Below are positions 34,897 to 45,490 of a stretch of DNA of 64,000 bases, piece after piece. The DNA lies in the NCBI GenBank assembly GCA_001632425.1, contig KV425554.1, positions 717,804-781,803 on the forward strand. The letters run 5' to 3'. Every line of letters begins with the position of its first letter. The stretch's first letter is position 1. This DNA comes from Neolentinus lepideus HHB14362 ss-1 (lineage: Eukaryota > Basidiomycota > Agaricomycetes > Gloeophyllales > Gloeophyllaceae). The notes under the pieces were generated by a model, which was not told the origin of the DNA, made no database searches, and worked only from the letters and a program-made list of their open reading frames with translations. A program made the translations under genes and the position numbers.

Positions 34897-35328
34897 ACCA
34901 ATGCACCAGTCTCTGTGCTTTGAATGCATAGCCACCCCATTCTGAGTCATCATGTTCCCAACTTAGACCCAGATCAACAAATTTGCTTTGAGCGTCTCCA
35001 AATGAAGGCATCGCCACCCTGATTGTTCTTGAGTGTTTCAATCTTATCGATTGTTTCATCTGTATTCTGGTACTGACTGACAGTGACAAGACACACAGCC
35101 GTCGTAAACTCGCGGAGTATGATGGTGAGTGTTTGTGCTTGCCCACTCCACGTCCTTCTCTTGCCGAGACGGCACAAGTATCCACAGCGTAGCTTGTAAA
35201 ACTTCGCGTCCAGCGAAATTGCCTCGACAACATGCATATAAATCCTCGGTATAGAGACAGAATAATTCCTGATATTGTTCCCAACACAGTCTCATCCCTC
35301 AAGCTTATTATTGTGCTCCTGATTTTGC
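34897..35328. other. Intergenic
   Basis: 3' flank of GH28 copy B and 5' flank of the next plus-strand gene. Nothing further seen. Confidence 0.4.
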
Positions 35329-37751
35329 ATGGCTCCTCTCGACAACCAGAAGATTGATCGCGTCCAGCTTGAGGACGTAAGGTCAATAGCATGTTGTGCC
35401 TGTACCTGTCATGATGACGATGCCAGGTCTAGTATTGCAGTATCCGATTCCACGGCGTCAAATCGCGCAGGTCTCGGCAATAGTTTGGATAGGATCACCG
35501 GACATCTTGGACATCAATTAACAGCCTTCATAGGTCGCATATCCGAACGATACCTTAGGAGGGGACCAAATGTGCATGTGGGAGAGATGCTGAAATCGAT
35601 TGACTGGGGCGTCGCAGCTTGCGATTTTGGTATTTGTCCGAATTATCCCTCTCCTACGGAAGGCACTCCTGGTCATTGCAACCTTCCCCGCGTCCCGTCT
35701 CTCGAGGATATTATGCGCTTACTTTACGCGTCGTTTTGTCCGCAGTGTCGATCTCTCTATGCGACAAGATTGGCTCAGTCCACGGAATTCAAGGACGGCT
35801 GCAAAAAATTAATTCGCAGCTTGGGGTGCGCCCTGTCCATTAAGTACCATCTATCCGTTCCCATTGACGATTCTTTCCAGCAATCAACATACATCAGCGC
35901 GTCTGCTCACGGCATACTATGTCTCTGCTCTGGCATCATTCCATCCGACCCTTCGCCAAATCTTCATCGAATCCGGCATGGTTCACGCTCTAGCGTCCGT
36001 TTTAAGTGCACGGAAAGCGTCTTCTCACACCTGTATCACGGTACCTACCAGACGCGCGCTCGTTATCCTAGCAGGAGATGCATGTCTGCCAATCATGAAG
36101 GAATTCGGTTTGTTCGAAGTCAAGCTGTCAGGCTATTACCGTGGATGTCTTCCGGAAAGTGATATCAAGGGCTTGTCGGTCCACAGCATCCAAATCACCG
36201 CGGGTCTCGTGGACTGCTTAATGTTCGTGTCACCGGCAATCATGTGTTATATCAGCTAATGCTACCAATAGGCAGCCATACTCACAGGTCGCTGTAGCTT
36301 CTTTGTTGTCTTGCACAGCCATCGACAATTGGGCCTCGTTGTTGTCGATCTATCCAGGGCTCAAATTAGCGGTAGATCCCGAAACAGTTGTGAAGCTCTG
36401 GCTTTTACTGGCACAGTCGGGCGATCCAATTGTTATGGCGACCATCGAACGGTTCATGCGTAGCCTCTATGACTTTATGATGTGGGGTTGGTATCACGAA
36501 GCGGACATGAAGGCAGGAGTGGATGACAGTTCGGATCAGCCATCGCTGTTATCTTTATCTCCTTGGCATCGTCTCTGGATGCCTCTGTTCAGGTTACGGT
36601 ACGTGATGCGCGCGAGTTTACTTTGCATCATGCCGCTTAGATCTAGCGTCAGGATCGAGCTTCCTCATGTCCTTCGGTGCATTAGACCGGGCCTCTTGGA
36701 AGAAGTCTGCAATACATTTTTCAATTGGCGTTACGCATCTTCGCGGTTTAGTTGGGAGCACGAGGAACAAATCAAGCACCTACGAGCTGGCGTTGTGTGT
36801 CATTACAGAGCGATTATGCAAGACAATGGTGGTGTAGTCGCAGCTGACCCCGTTCTCCTGCTTATGAAACAAGTCACCTCCCCTTTATACCGAATCACTG
36901 GAGTCTTCTACCGTGAGAGGTGCATTTCTCGATACTCATCGGGCCACGAATTCCAAAGGGCTATATCTCCGTTGATCCTCGAGGGTATCTGCATTCGTAC
37001 AATAAATGCCATCGCCGGGTAAGTTCTGTGACTCAGCTTCAAGAAGAGCAGCGTTTGATTTTCTGGATGGGTGATAGCACGCATGAGCAGCTGGAGACTC
37101 AACACATTGTCCCAATACTTAGAGGCATCACACCCTGGTGGGATTTCAGATGTCGTCAAGTACTAGAGGAACAACTTGGGCGTTCTCAGTATAATACAGA
37201 CAACTTTGGGAGTCACATAGCTGATGTTATACTGAAGAACTTGACCACCAGCAACTCACACTATCGCCTTCAGTGCGCTGGTATCGTGGTCTCCATATCA
37301 CATATGTCCACGGGGTCTGATTTGCAGTTGCGAGTACGTCTTTTCCACACGAAAGACTCGACTGCGTGACAAATTTTGAATCATCAGGTTCTGTACACTC
37401 ACCGAGGTCCCTGGCTATCGCATCGAATTGAAGAACATTATGACAATATTGATTCCCGGCAGTTGCACCTTGTTACAGAATACCCTTACCGAGATGTCTG
37501 GTGGGTTCCAGCGTCTCACGCCTTCAATAATAGAGATGGGTATCAGCCTATCAAAGTTATCGAGAGTGAGACTGAATTTTGCATCGGACAAAAGCGTGAT
37601 GCACGCATTGAGCCGCAGGGTTTGCTCTTACCCATTGAATTGGATACCTTGCACTCTTCTATATCGCCTGACGAAGACACCGAGCAAGGACTACACATTC
37701 TATGCAGTCTTCAGCGATCATGCTGCCTCAGAACCACGGCATTCTGGATGA
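35329..37751 (+). CDS. Hypothetical helical protein, function unknown
   Basis: I do not recognise this gene. ATG 35329 (MAPLDNQKIDRVQLEDVRSI) opens a Cys-rich stretch (ACCACTCHDDD), then GHLGHQLTAFIGRISERYLR, a second Cys-rich block (CDFGICPNYPSPTEG) and EDIMRLLYASFCPQCRSLYA. A 55-base intron near 35827-35881 joins LIRSLG to NQHTSARLLTAYYVSALASF, and another near 36228-36290 joins GLVDCLMF to VAVASLLSCTAIDNWASLLS. The middle is Leu-rich and helical (ESGMVHALASVLSARKASSH, LKLAVDPETVVKLWLLLAQS), like ARM/HEAT-type repeats but without a clear consensus. The part after 37030 (HIVPILRGITPWWDFRCRQV, FGSHIADVILKNLTTSN) is probably the same gene. The 3' end is unsure: two overlapping frames stay open from 37385 to 37750, and I picked the one ending at 37751. 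Confidence 0.4.
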
Positions 37752-38031
37752 CACGGTGCGTCTTCTATCTAGTGAAGGGCCGCATAATAACGATTTGTAC
37801 TCTTTAGCTCGAGCTTGATAGATGCGATCTCAGGAGAGCAGTCCGCTAACCAGCTGAACATCAGAAAGACGTTTCATCGATGCCTTTGCTCTCCTGCATG
37901 GGTGAGCTATCCCATCTGTCACAAGCCGACGTGATGTCTGATGGCTCTCAGAGTCCGGCAGTGAGCGAAGTTTCAGAGGAGGGGCAGGGCTCGGCATACC
38001 GATCTATTTACGAGTTGAAACCACTGAGAAG

Positions 38032-38614
38032 CTATCCTCGAGCATACCAGTAGTCAGCTATGGCAGTAGCTATATAACTGGGCCAGGCCGCACATATAGC
38101 ATTTGGTGCCAGCGTGGATGAAGCGAACGACGAAGAACCGTAGAATATATACTCATCCCAAGCTGGCAGTACATAGTAATTGATGACTTGTGGATACGTT
38201 CCAATTAGACTGACCTTGATATAAAGGTCATAATCTTGGTTAGCGTTCTCGTACATACGCACCGTGGGGAGCATATCAGACACGGCCTGGAGGCCTATTG
38301 TGCCGTCACCGACCCGAACCTTGGCAGGCTTGACGGGAGAGAGTTGAGGCTAGACAGAATGGTCTTGGCTATGTATGGCTGAAGAAGGATAACGGACACA
38401 ACTCAGACGGCACAATCGTTGCAACTCACAATATGCACTCCATCGTAGCTCTCGCTGAGCAGGTAGAGCGGACGCATCGACAGGCTGCAGAACACTGACA
38501 CAAGGCTGGACAGAAAGCAGAGCTGATGCGATTTGGCGGGCTGGCTGAGCCGACTTGGGCGAAGCAGTAGAGTTCCAGAGGTCGGCGAAAGAGTCAGCCA
38601 TGTCGCGTCGAGTT
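38032..38614 (-). pseudogene. Possible gene remnant, unidentified
   Basis: ATG 38614 opens MADSFADLWNSTASPKSAQP, a start that looks genuine, but the frame soon loses protein character. A later block (QLSPVKPAKVRVGDGTIGLQ, about 38340-38280) and NQDYDLYIKV may belong to it. I cannot assign a family. It may be a decayed gene or a short orphan. The sequence between 37752 and 38031 holds nothing I can support. Confidence 0.2.
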
Positions 38615-38936
38615 TCGTGATGCACCTAGACGAGCTCAGGCTTCGAAGAAGGTAGCCAAGATATACACGGAATATCAAAGATGTGGATCAGACGTATGAA
38701 CTAGATGTGTGCTTGTTTTACGATTCAGTCGTGTGCAGCCTTAAAGCCATGATCGACGTGACACGTATCGAGACTGAACGGCTTTCAGCTCTTCAGAAGA
38801 AGCTTGAAGATGTCGATCCGAAGCGGTCGACAGACGGCAAGGGCTACCACCGCGGCTGTTCGGCATATTTCGGTGAAAGACACTGAGCGCGACATACTTG
38901 GATCCTCGCCTTCCGGTATATCTTTAGCGGCGGAGA

Positions 38937-39749
38937 TCAATTGCCAGAATGAACGAGAAATGAGCGGTTCGTGCCGTCACCCCACATACGAATACTCAGA
39001 TCTCCACCTGGACATGTCGACAATGCAGCCAAGATATCCATCTCGGCCAAGAATTCGATGTCTGTCAAAGAATGAGTAACAGGAGCAACAAAGAAAAGGA
39101 TCCACGGCCTACAAGAGCCCTTCACAGCTGGACACGCCTTCGAGAAGCAGTCATTTCAGCGATCAGTATTGCCAGTGACGTTGGGGACATTGATGCCTAC
39201 CATGAAACACTTCACAAATGTTATCCATTGGAATGTTTCGAAAAAGGGCAACACTCAGATGGCGATATAGCTCACTTGATCTTGAGAGTTCAGACAGGTA
39301 CACTGGAAAACGCTGAGAACGTCCTGTATCGAACGTCGGTCAACGCATCGGCTGCTTGCAGTTGGCGTGTCCGGGCAGCCCACATTGCGAGATCAGAGAA
39401 CGGACCTTATAGCAATCAGGTCTAGCCTACCTCTCGATGATCATTCGCGTTCCATACTACAAGAAGTAATAAATCGTCTGTTTCGCATGGACGAGACTAC
39501 TCCCATAGTACTCACAATTCAGATCGCCGACCTATTCTCTTCTCGATAAGCCGCAAGCTTGACCCTTCCAGCCGATTCATCACAAACGCACCTCAGGCGT
39601 ACTGATCCTAAACACATGTCCAGCCGGTACCTTCCAAGTCTTGCCGCTCCTGATAATTATACTCCATGCGCAGCAGCGCTGTCGTAGAATGGCTTATCAA
39701 TAGGGAGGGGTGCATAAGCAGCATTGAGGAGAGGATTTTTGGCCGACAT
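38937..39749 (-). pseudogene. Decayed DUF1989 (urea carboxylase-associated family) gene
   Basis: Family blocks appear in the right order on the minus strand. ATG 39749 gives MSAKNPLLNAAYAPLPIDKP. Next come KTWKVPAGHVFRISTPE (about 39630-39580), VGDLN joined by an intron to LWNANDHRE (about 39500-39430), WAARTRQLQAADALTDVRYR (about 39388-39330), a weak trace of the central part (about 39270-39200), FSKACPAVKG (about 39150), and AEMDILAALSTCPGGDLS after an intron. The stop is at 38937. The central part, which in the family carries a GTRCDP/HCHSNL-type stretch, is mostly missing. The remaining central trace is in the wrong frame and an in-frame TGA lies before the FSKACP block. I infer a pseudogene. 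Family members are linked to urea and amine metabolism, but their reaction is not settled. Its start faces the ubiquitin gene. Confidence 0.65.
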
Positions 39750-40590
<841 letters not shown>

Positions 40591-41368
40591 TGGTTTCCCT
40601 TATCTTTTTCGTCTGGAGTGGAAGATGGGCTCGCGGAGTTCATATGTATTCATTCGTTATGCAATGATAATATGCCACGCACATGCGCAAGCTTTCTCGA
40701 TCATAGCTTTTATAAACATGGCGCACTAAGTACTGTTCCACCTTCTCTATCTTCTGCCCCGGCTTTACGGAAACCATTACGGCGGCGCCTCCTATTGCTG
40801 AAAACTATCACGGCTCGGGCTCACAAGAACGCTGGCACATCCACAGTTCGTAAAGCGAATGCCGCTGGTTACGCAAAACGCCAGTCATCCAAAGGCTTTC
40901 GAGGTGGAATATCGGATGTGTACGAATACGAGTAAGGGAGAACTCGAAGGTATGAATTTTGCCCCAATCGCGCTACGAGAGGGTGGTTACATGTTGCCGG
41001 TCCGAACTCCCCCAGTAGGACCCGCACATTGCACAATCACGTGATTCACGTGACATGCTTGATGTGAGTCAGCACTGAGCAAGTAATAAACGCTAAGTCC
41101 CATATTTGCGACTAAGTAGGGGATAAGCATCCGAATCGTGTTTGTACATTGCTTGTATGATCAAATATATCCTTAGTTTATATATATGGACTTAGTGAGT
41201 TACATGGCACAGCTGCTAGAGAATATCAGATTTGTCTAAGTCTCAATTACTGATTACATCAGGAAAGCCGGAATTCTCCAGCGAAGCCATATGGAGGCAC
41301 ATGGAGCGATGGAGTGATGGAAAGGTACCCCTATTATCCGGAGGCTGCCGCCTCCGCCACGTGCCGCA

Positions 41369-41385
41369 TGGAGACACTGTCTCCA
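41369..41385. repeat. GTCTCC palindrome copy 1
   Basis: TGGAGACACTGTCTCCA, 8-base arms around one base, followed by GATGGAGATA. Copy 2 at 41785-41803 is followed by CCGGAGATA. Confidence 0.7.
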
Positions 41386-41784
41386 GATGGAGATAGCACA
41401 TGGCCTGTGGCGGAAGCCTATACACCTGATGCTAGGTATTGTAGGGCTTCTTGGGACCTTGAGGATAGTCCATATACTCATTTTATACTTCTGTATCACA
41501 CCCAAATTGTTTATGAGGCCATTTGGGACATCTGCAACAGTATAAGATGGTTGTGGAGGTTTCTGACAGCCAAGTTCCATGTAATATGTAGGTCAGAGCC
41601 TGAAGGATGCACTGCATTGCTACCAAATTAACCTTCTGTACATGCTACATGATATCCAGAATATATTATGCCCATTGCAGCCACAACAACTCTGAGGAGA
41701 CCGCTTTATAGACAGGTAGTGCCTCCATCCAGACCACGTGTCTCTGTCACGTGCTAGATGGAGACGCGTACTCCAGATGGAGCC

Positions 41785-41803
41785 ATGGAGACGCCGTCTC
41801 CAT
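41785..41803. repeat. GTCTCC palindrome copy 2
   Basis: ATGGAGACGCCGTCTCCAT, 9-base perfect arms around one base. The flanks resemble those of copy 1 about 400 bases away. Confidence 0.7.
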
Positions 41804-41979
41804 CCGGAGATATTTGCATTTCCTGATGTAGTAGTACAATGTATTATAACTCTAGATCACGGAGTGAAGACTAGGTCCTATCATTGAAAAGGAAGATAGG
41901 GAAAAACAAATAAGTGGTAAGGAAGTGCACCATGACTTGCAATGCACTCTCATCCGAGACAATAACAAAAAGACCACTA

Positions 41980-42080
41980 AAAGGCAGGATCGAACCCACG
42001 TCCTCGTGATCAAGGTATCTGAGGCAACACATGACTTGACATATTAAGCGGCACCAAAACCACTAATCTAATAAGATTAA
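41980..42080 (-). tRNA. tRNA-like sequence (class II, Leu-like), probably pseudogene or SINE head
   Basis: Minus strand shows an A-box-like TAGATTAGTGG (about 42071-42061) and a perfect B-box GGTTCGATCC (about 41996-41987), 74 bases apart. GGTGCCGCTTAATA between them resembles a tRNA-Leu(UAA) D-arm and anticodon region, and GAGGACGTGGGTTCGATCC a variable arm plus T-loop. The T-stem pairs poorly and no acceptor stem is clear, so it is not a convincing working tRNA. A T-run (TCTTTTTG) downstream could end Pol III transcription. Confidence 0.3.
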
Positions 42081-42372
42081 TACTCCACAACTCAATATTA
42101 GCCATATTAGAGCCGTTTTGTGGCCTTTGCTGCTCTTACAAAGCTTTGTCTCTCTATCCAGTTATTATATTTGTCTCTATTCAGTTTGTGCAGATATATA
42201 CATTACTATTATATGTCATTTCTTCCTGTAAATATCCCTAATCTATAGCACAACGGGATGCAGTGATACCCTGTGGGGCAACAGCACGGGAATACATTAC
42301 ATAATGCCGGATCTTGCCCTTTCTCATCACGTGACTGTGCAATGTACGGGTCCTACAGTTTCCTTCACTAAG

Positions 42373-42416
42373 ACTCGGCGCCTCCGCCTGGCCTGAACCG
42401 AGGCGCCGGAGGCGCT
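42373..42416. repeat. GC-rich inverted repeat
   Basis: GGCGCCTCCG on the left and CGGAGGCGCT on the right, arms of about 10 bases with one mismatch, in an otherwise AT-rich stretch. Confidence 0.6.
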
Positions 42417-42540
42417 CAGAAGAAAATTTGAAACATAAACTTGGACAAAAGATGCGTAAATACATATTTTGATTTTTTTGGATGATTATGTAATCATTCA
42501 AATATTGGGTTCAACATACCAGAAGTCCAGTATGCTTAGT

Positions 42541-42547
42541 GTGTAAG
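42541..42547. repeat. Left target site duplication of the transposon
   Basis: GTGTAAG directly before the left terminal repeat (CCCAGTGAAAACC). The identical heptamer follows the right terminal repeat. Confidence 0.85.
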
Positions 42548-43026
42548 CCCAGTGAAAACCTGCACGAGTCAGAGCGTGCGAGAGCGAGTGAGAATGACAC
42601 AGCCAAAATTTGTCGACCACACCCATCCAGACTCGCTCTCAGTCAAAAATCCGGACTCCTGATTGACCCAAAGCACGACAGGATGAGTCAGAGCGAGTAG
42701 ATCAGGTTATATATAGTCCACTCGAGTAACGTCGATCTCGCACATTTACATTCACTTCATTGTATGCTTCCCTCCATACGATTATTACAATATTACAGAC
42801 AATTACAGCGGATTACAGAACACCGGGGACAACCTTGTGACATAGGATACTGACCATATTGCTCTTCCTCCCCTCGACGAACTGTTGCATCACCGGATAC
42901 GCAGCTATCTAGGCTTTTTTCGGCTACACAAATGCCCAATGTCAGAGATGTAACGTGGATAGGGAGAGGCAACTTACCTTGGCGACCCTCGGAACCAGTG
43001 CATTCCACTCCTATCAGATGCGACGG

Positions 43027-45389
43027 TCAGTGAAGCACATTCGGCAGAACGGGTGGACTTGCCTTTTGCTTCTCTGGTCCGAGCGCGGCCCAGTACTTCT
43101 CGTACTGTGAATCTGGGTGGTTGTGGTTCTCCGGCTGTGAATAATACTGGATTTTGCAAAGGCTCCTGCGACAATGGTCGTCAGCAATATAATAATAATA
43201 TTTCATAGAAAGACCGTACTTCCCACTTTTCCCGTTACCCAACCACGGCTTTCTCGTGCTCAAGTTCTTGTCAACCAAAGGGGAACTACCGAGCTTGGAT
43301 GTATCTATTGTCCCCGCTGTGGCAGTGACTGAGGGGTGCATTGAGTTATCAGGTGTTGAGAGGGAGGCCAGGAGCGCAAGCCAAGTCAGGCCAGAATCAT
43401 CTTGAGGTGAAATAGCTAGATTTGCGCCAGAGTTCAAAGTGGAAATATTCGGCGCTGATGAGGTAGTAAGACATCCAGGCTGCAAAGGAACAGAAGCAGA
43501 GAACAGTAGACCCGGAGACAGTGACAGTGACATGGGAGGACCAGTTGTGGGCACAGTTAGAGGAACGGGAATGACACGGGCACCATTGACGGGCATAGCA
43601 AGAGAACTTCCACTGGGCATAGCGAGAGATGTTGCGTCGGGTGCAGCGAGAGACGTTGTGCTATTGGGCATAGCGAGAGACGTTGTGCCAGGTGTTGCGA
43701 GAGACATTGCACCGCTGAGCGTAGCGAGAGACCTTGCGTCGGGTGCAGCGAGAGACGTTGTGCTATTGGGCATAGCGAGAGACGTTGTGCCAGGTGTTGC
43801 GAGAGACATTGCACCGCCGAGCGTAGCGAGAGACCTTGCGTCGGGTGCAGTGAGAGACATTGTGCCATTGGGCATATCGAGAGACCTTGCGTCAGGTGCA
43901 GCGAGAGATCCAGTGACAGGACCAAAGGCGTGCATAGTGTCAGATCCGTTGATTAGCACAGCTGGAGAAGCCGAGGCAAGAGACTGAGCAACAGGCGAAG
44001 TCGAAGGACCTGTGAGAGGTGTTACAGGAAGATGGAGTGACGGGATAACATTAGCAGTGGATAATGGGGAAATTCCGGCTAGAGAAGGGGCAGCCATGTT
44101 CTGAAAGACATCTGACCTAGATACAAATGGGATGTGTCAGTTGGAGTAGTACAAGCAGTCCGATGAATCACTTACAACGGATTTCGTATCTAGGAAATGT
44201 GTGAAATGGGCACGGAAACATATCAGCATTATCACGCACCGGAACAGGGTCATCTGCACAGATTACGGGAGCAGCAGACGTGTCTTGTGTTTTGGTATCA
44301 GCCATTCCCTCTGCGGCGGGCCCTGCAGTTGGTGAATGCAGGCGCTGAGGTGACTTGGCACTCTGGTTGGCAGTCTTCACGCTTTTCTTGTGTTCGCATA
44401 GCCTCTTGGAACGGATGAGGTTGGACGGTGGTTCTTCGTATTTGCGTTTCACTTTTGTGTTCTCAGTGAACTCGACCTTCATAGCTGGATCGCGCCCAAC
44501 GTGAGTACTAAACCAGCTGGAGTACAGCTTAGTACAGATGTAATGAGCTTTCCAATTGGCTTCCCCAAGCGCCAAGACCGGAAACTTTGTGCACATATAG
44601 TATTCATACTTGCAGCGTGCATCGACAGCCACTTTACCCCAGCAATCGGGAGCTTGACCATCCTGATGAAGGCTTACCCATATGCTACGTGCGATTGCGA
44701 AGATTTGTTTGATCATGGAACCCGATACAGGGACACCATTCTCATCCTCAATGTATGCTGAGGCGGACTTGTCAGGATTGCTATTTGTCTTCAGCACGGT
44801 GCTATTTCTCGATCGGTTCTCGTAGCTCCCCTGAGTCCAGAATTTGACCTCAGGAAAGTCTGCCTTGTTGAAACGAGGTGCCTGCAAGTAAACCGCCTTT
44901 TCATTGAGAGCCGGTGACTTCTCAACCGCAGCAAGGAGGTTTTCATAGGCATCCCTGACCATAAAGCTGTTTAAGTCCATTTAATATCATATTCCTGGAG
45001 GGCACGTACTTCCAGTACTTGGCCTCCCTCTGCGCTTCGACCAAGTCTTGCTTAATGGCAGCGGTCATATCCCAGGCATCATGAAGAGCTGGAGAGCTGC
45101 TGTTGAGCATTGCAACATGGCCACCTGGCATAGAGTGTTGGTAGTGCTCGACAGGTGTGTACTGGAAGCCAGGTTGTGTACTGCAGCCATGCGTCTGCAT
45201 GTCGTAGGGGTAGGGTGTTCTCCCTGGGACTTCAGCGGGTCGCAGAGGCAGTGAACCGCTCAAAGGAGTGACACAGTCAGACTGAGCATTGTCTTCCCAG
45301 CTTGCTACCGACATAGAGTGAGAGCGAGACACGTAGCGATGCTCCATGGCTGCTGCAGGAGAGTGCTGTGAGGAAAACGGGCTTTGCAT
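43027..45389 (-). CDS. Accessory protein of the transposon with Ala/Ser/Leu repeats
   Basis: Second gene of the element, starting at ATG 45389 (MQSPFSSQHSPAAAMEHRY). The first exon ends AIKQDLVEAQREAKYWKY. The next carries LNSFMVRDAYENLLAAVEKS, FNKADFPEVKFWTQGSYENR, GSMIKQIFAIARSIWVSL and WKAHYICTKLYSSWFSTHVG, a folded helical region that could bind DNA or the transposase. A basic patch follows (NLIRSKRLCEHKKSVK). The last large exon (44097-43027) is mostly low complexity with the minisatellite, then a folded end (KYGLSMKYYYYIADDHCRRS, YEKYWAALGPEKQKASP). By position it resembles the second gene (TnpA-like) of CACTA-type elements. I do not recognise a domain. An extra 3' exon near 42800-43000 is possible. 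Confidence 0.5.
43634..43890 (-). repeat. Coding minisatellite, 102-base higher-order unit
   Basis: GCGTCGGGTGCAG recurs at 43634, 43736 and 43838, with a related start at 43889. The first two 102-base units are nearly identical. Each unit holds smaller repeats built on GCGAGAGAC. In the minus-strand protein it reads as variations of ARSLATLSGAMSLATPGTTS followed by LAMPNSTTSLAAPD. Confidence 0.9.
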
Positions 45390-45490
45390 ACTGTCAAAGG
45401 TTTACGGCATCTTCCGTATGCTTTCAAGTTCGCTAAGTCCCTCGTCGATATATGCACTGTGTATTGTACATTTTGTAAACTGACAGCCAT

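Larger units (their letters stand above)
40591..42540. other. Gene-poor, AT-rich stretch with short palindromes
   Basis: No coding region supported. It contains repeated TGGAGAC/GTCTCCA palindromes (41369-41385 and 41785-41803), a GC-rich inverted repeat (42373-42416) and a tRNA-like segment on the minus strand. The left end of the transposon follows. It could be an old non-autonomous element graveyard. Confidence 0.5.

Noticed and set aside
40737..40935. Basic 60-residue frame after ubiquitin-L40
   Set aside because: Looks like a possible protein remnant (RKPLRRRLLLLKT) but has no family match I can name and no gene context.
43439..43987. 182-codon plus-strand frame over the minisatellite
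   Set aside because: Arises because the repeat period keeps both strands open; the minus-strand protein has folded flanks and fits the element's gene order.
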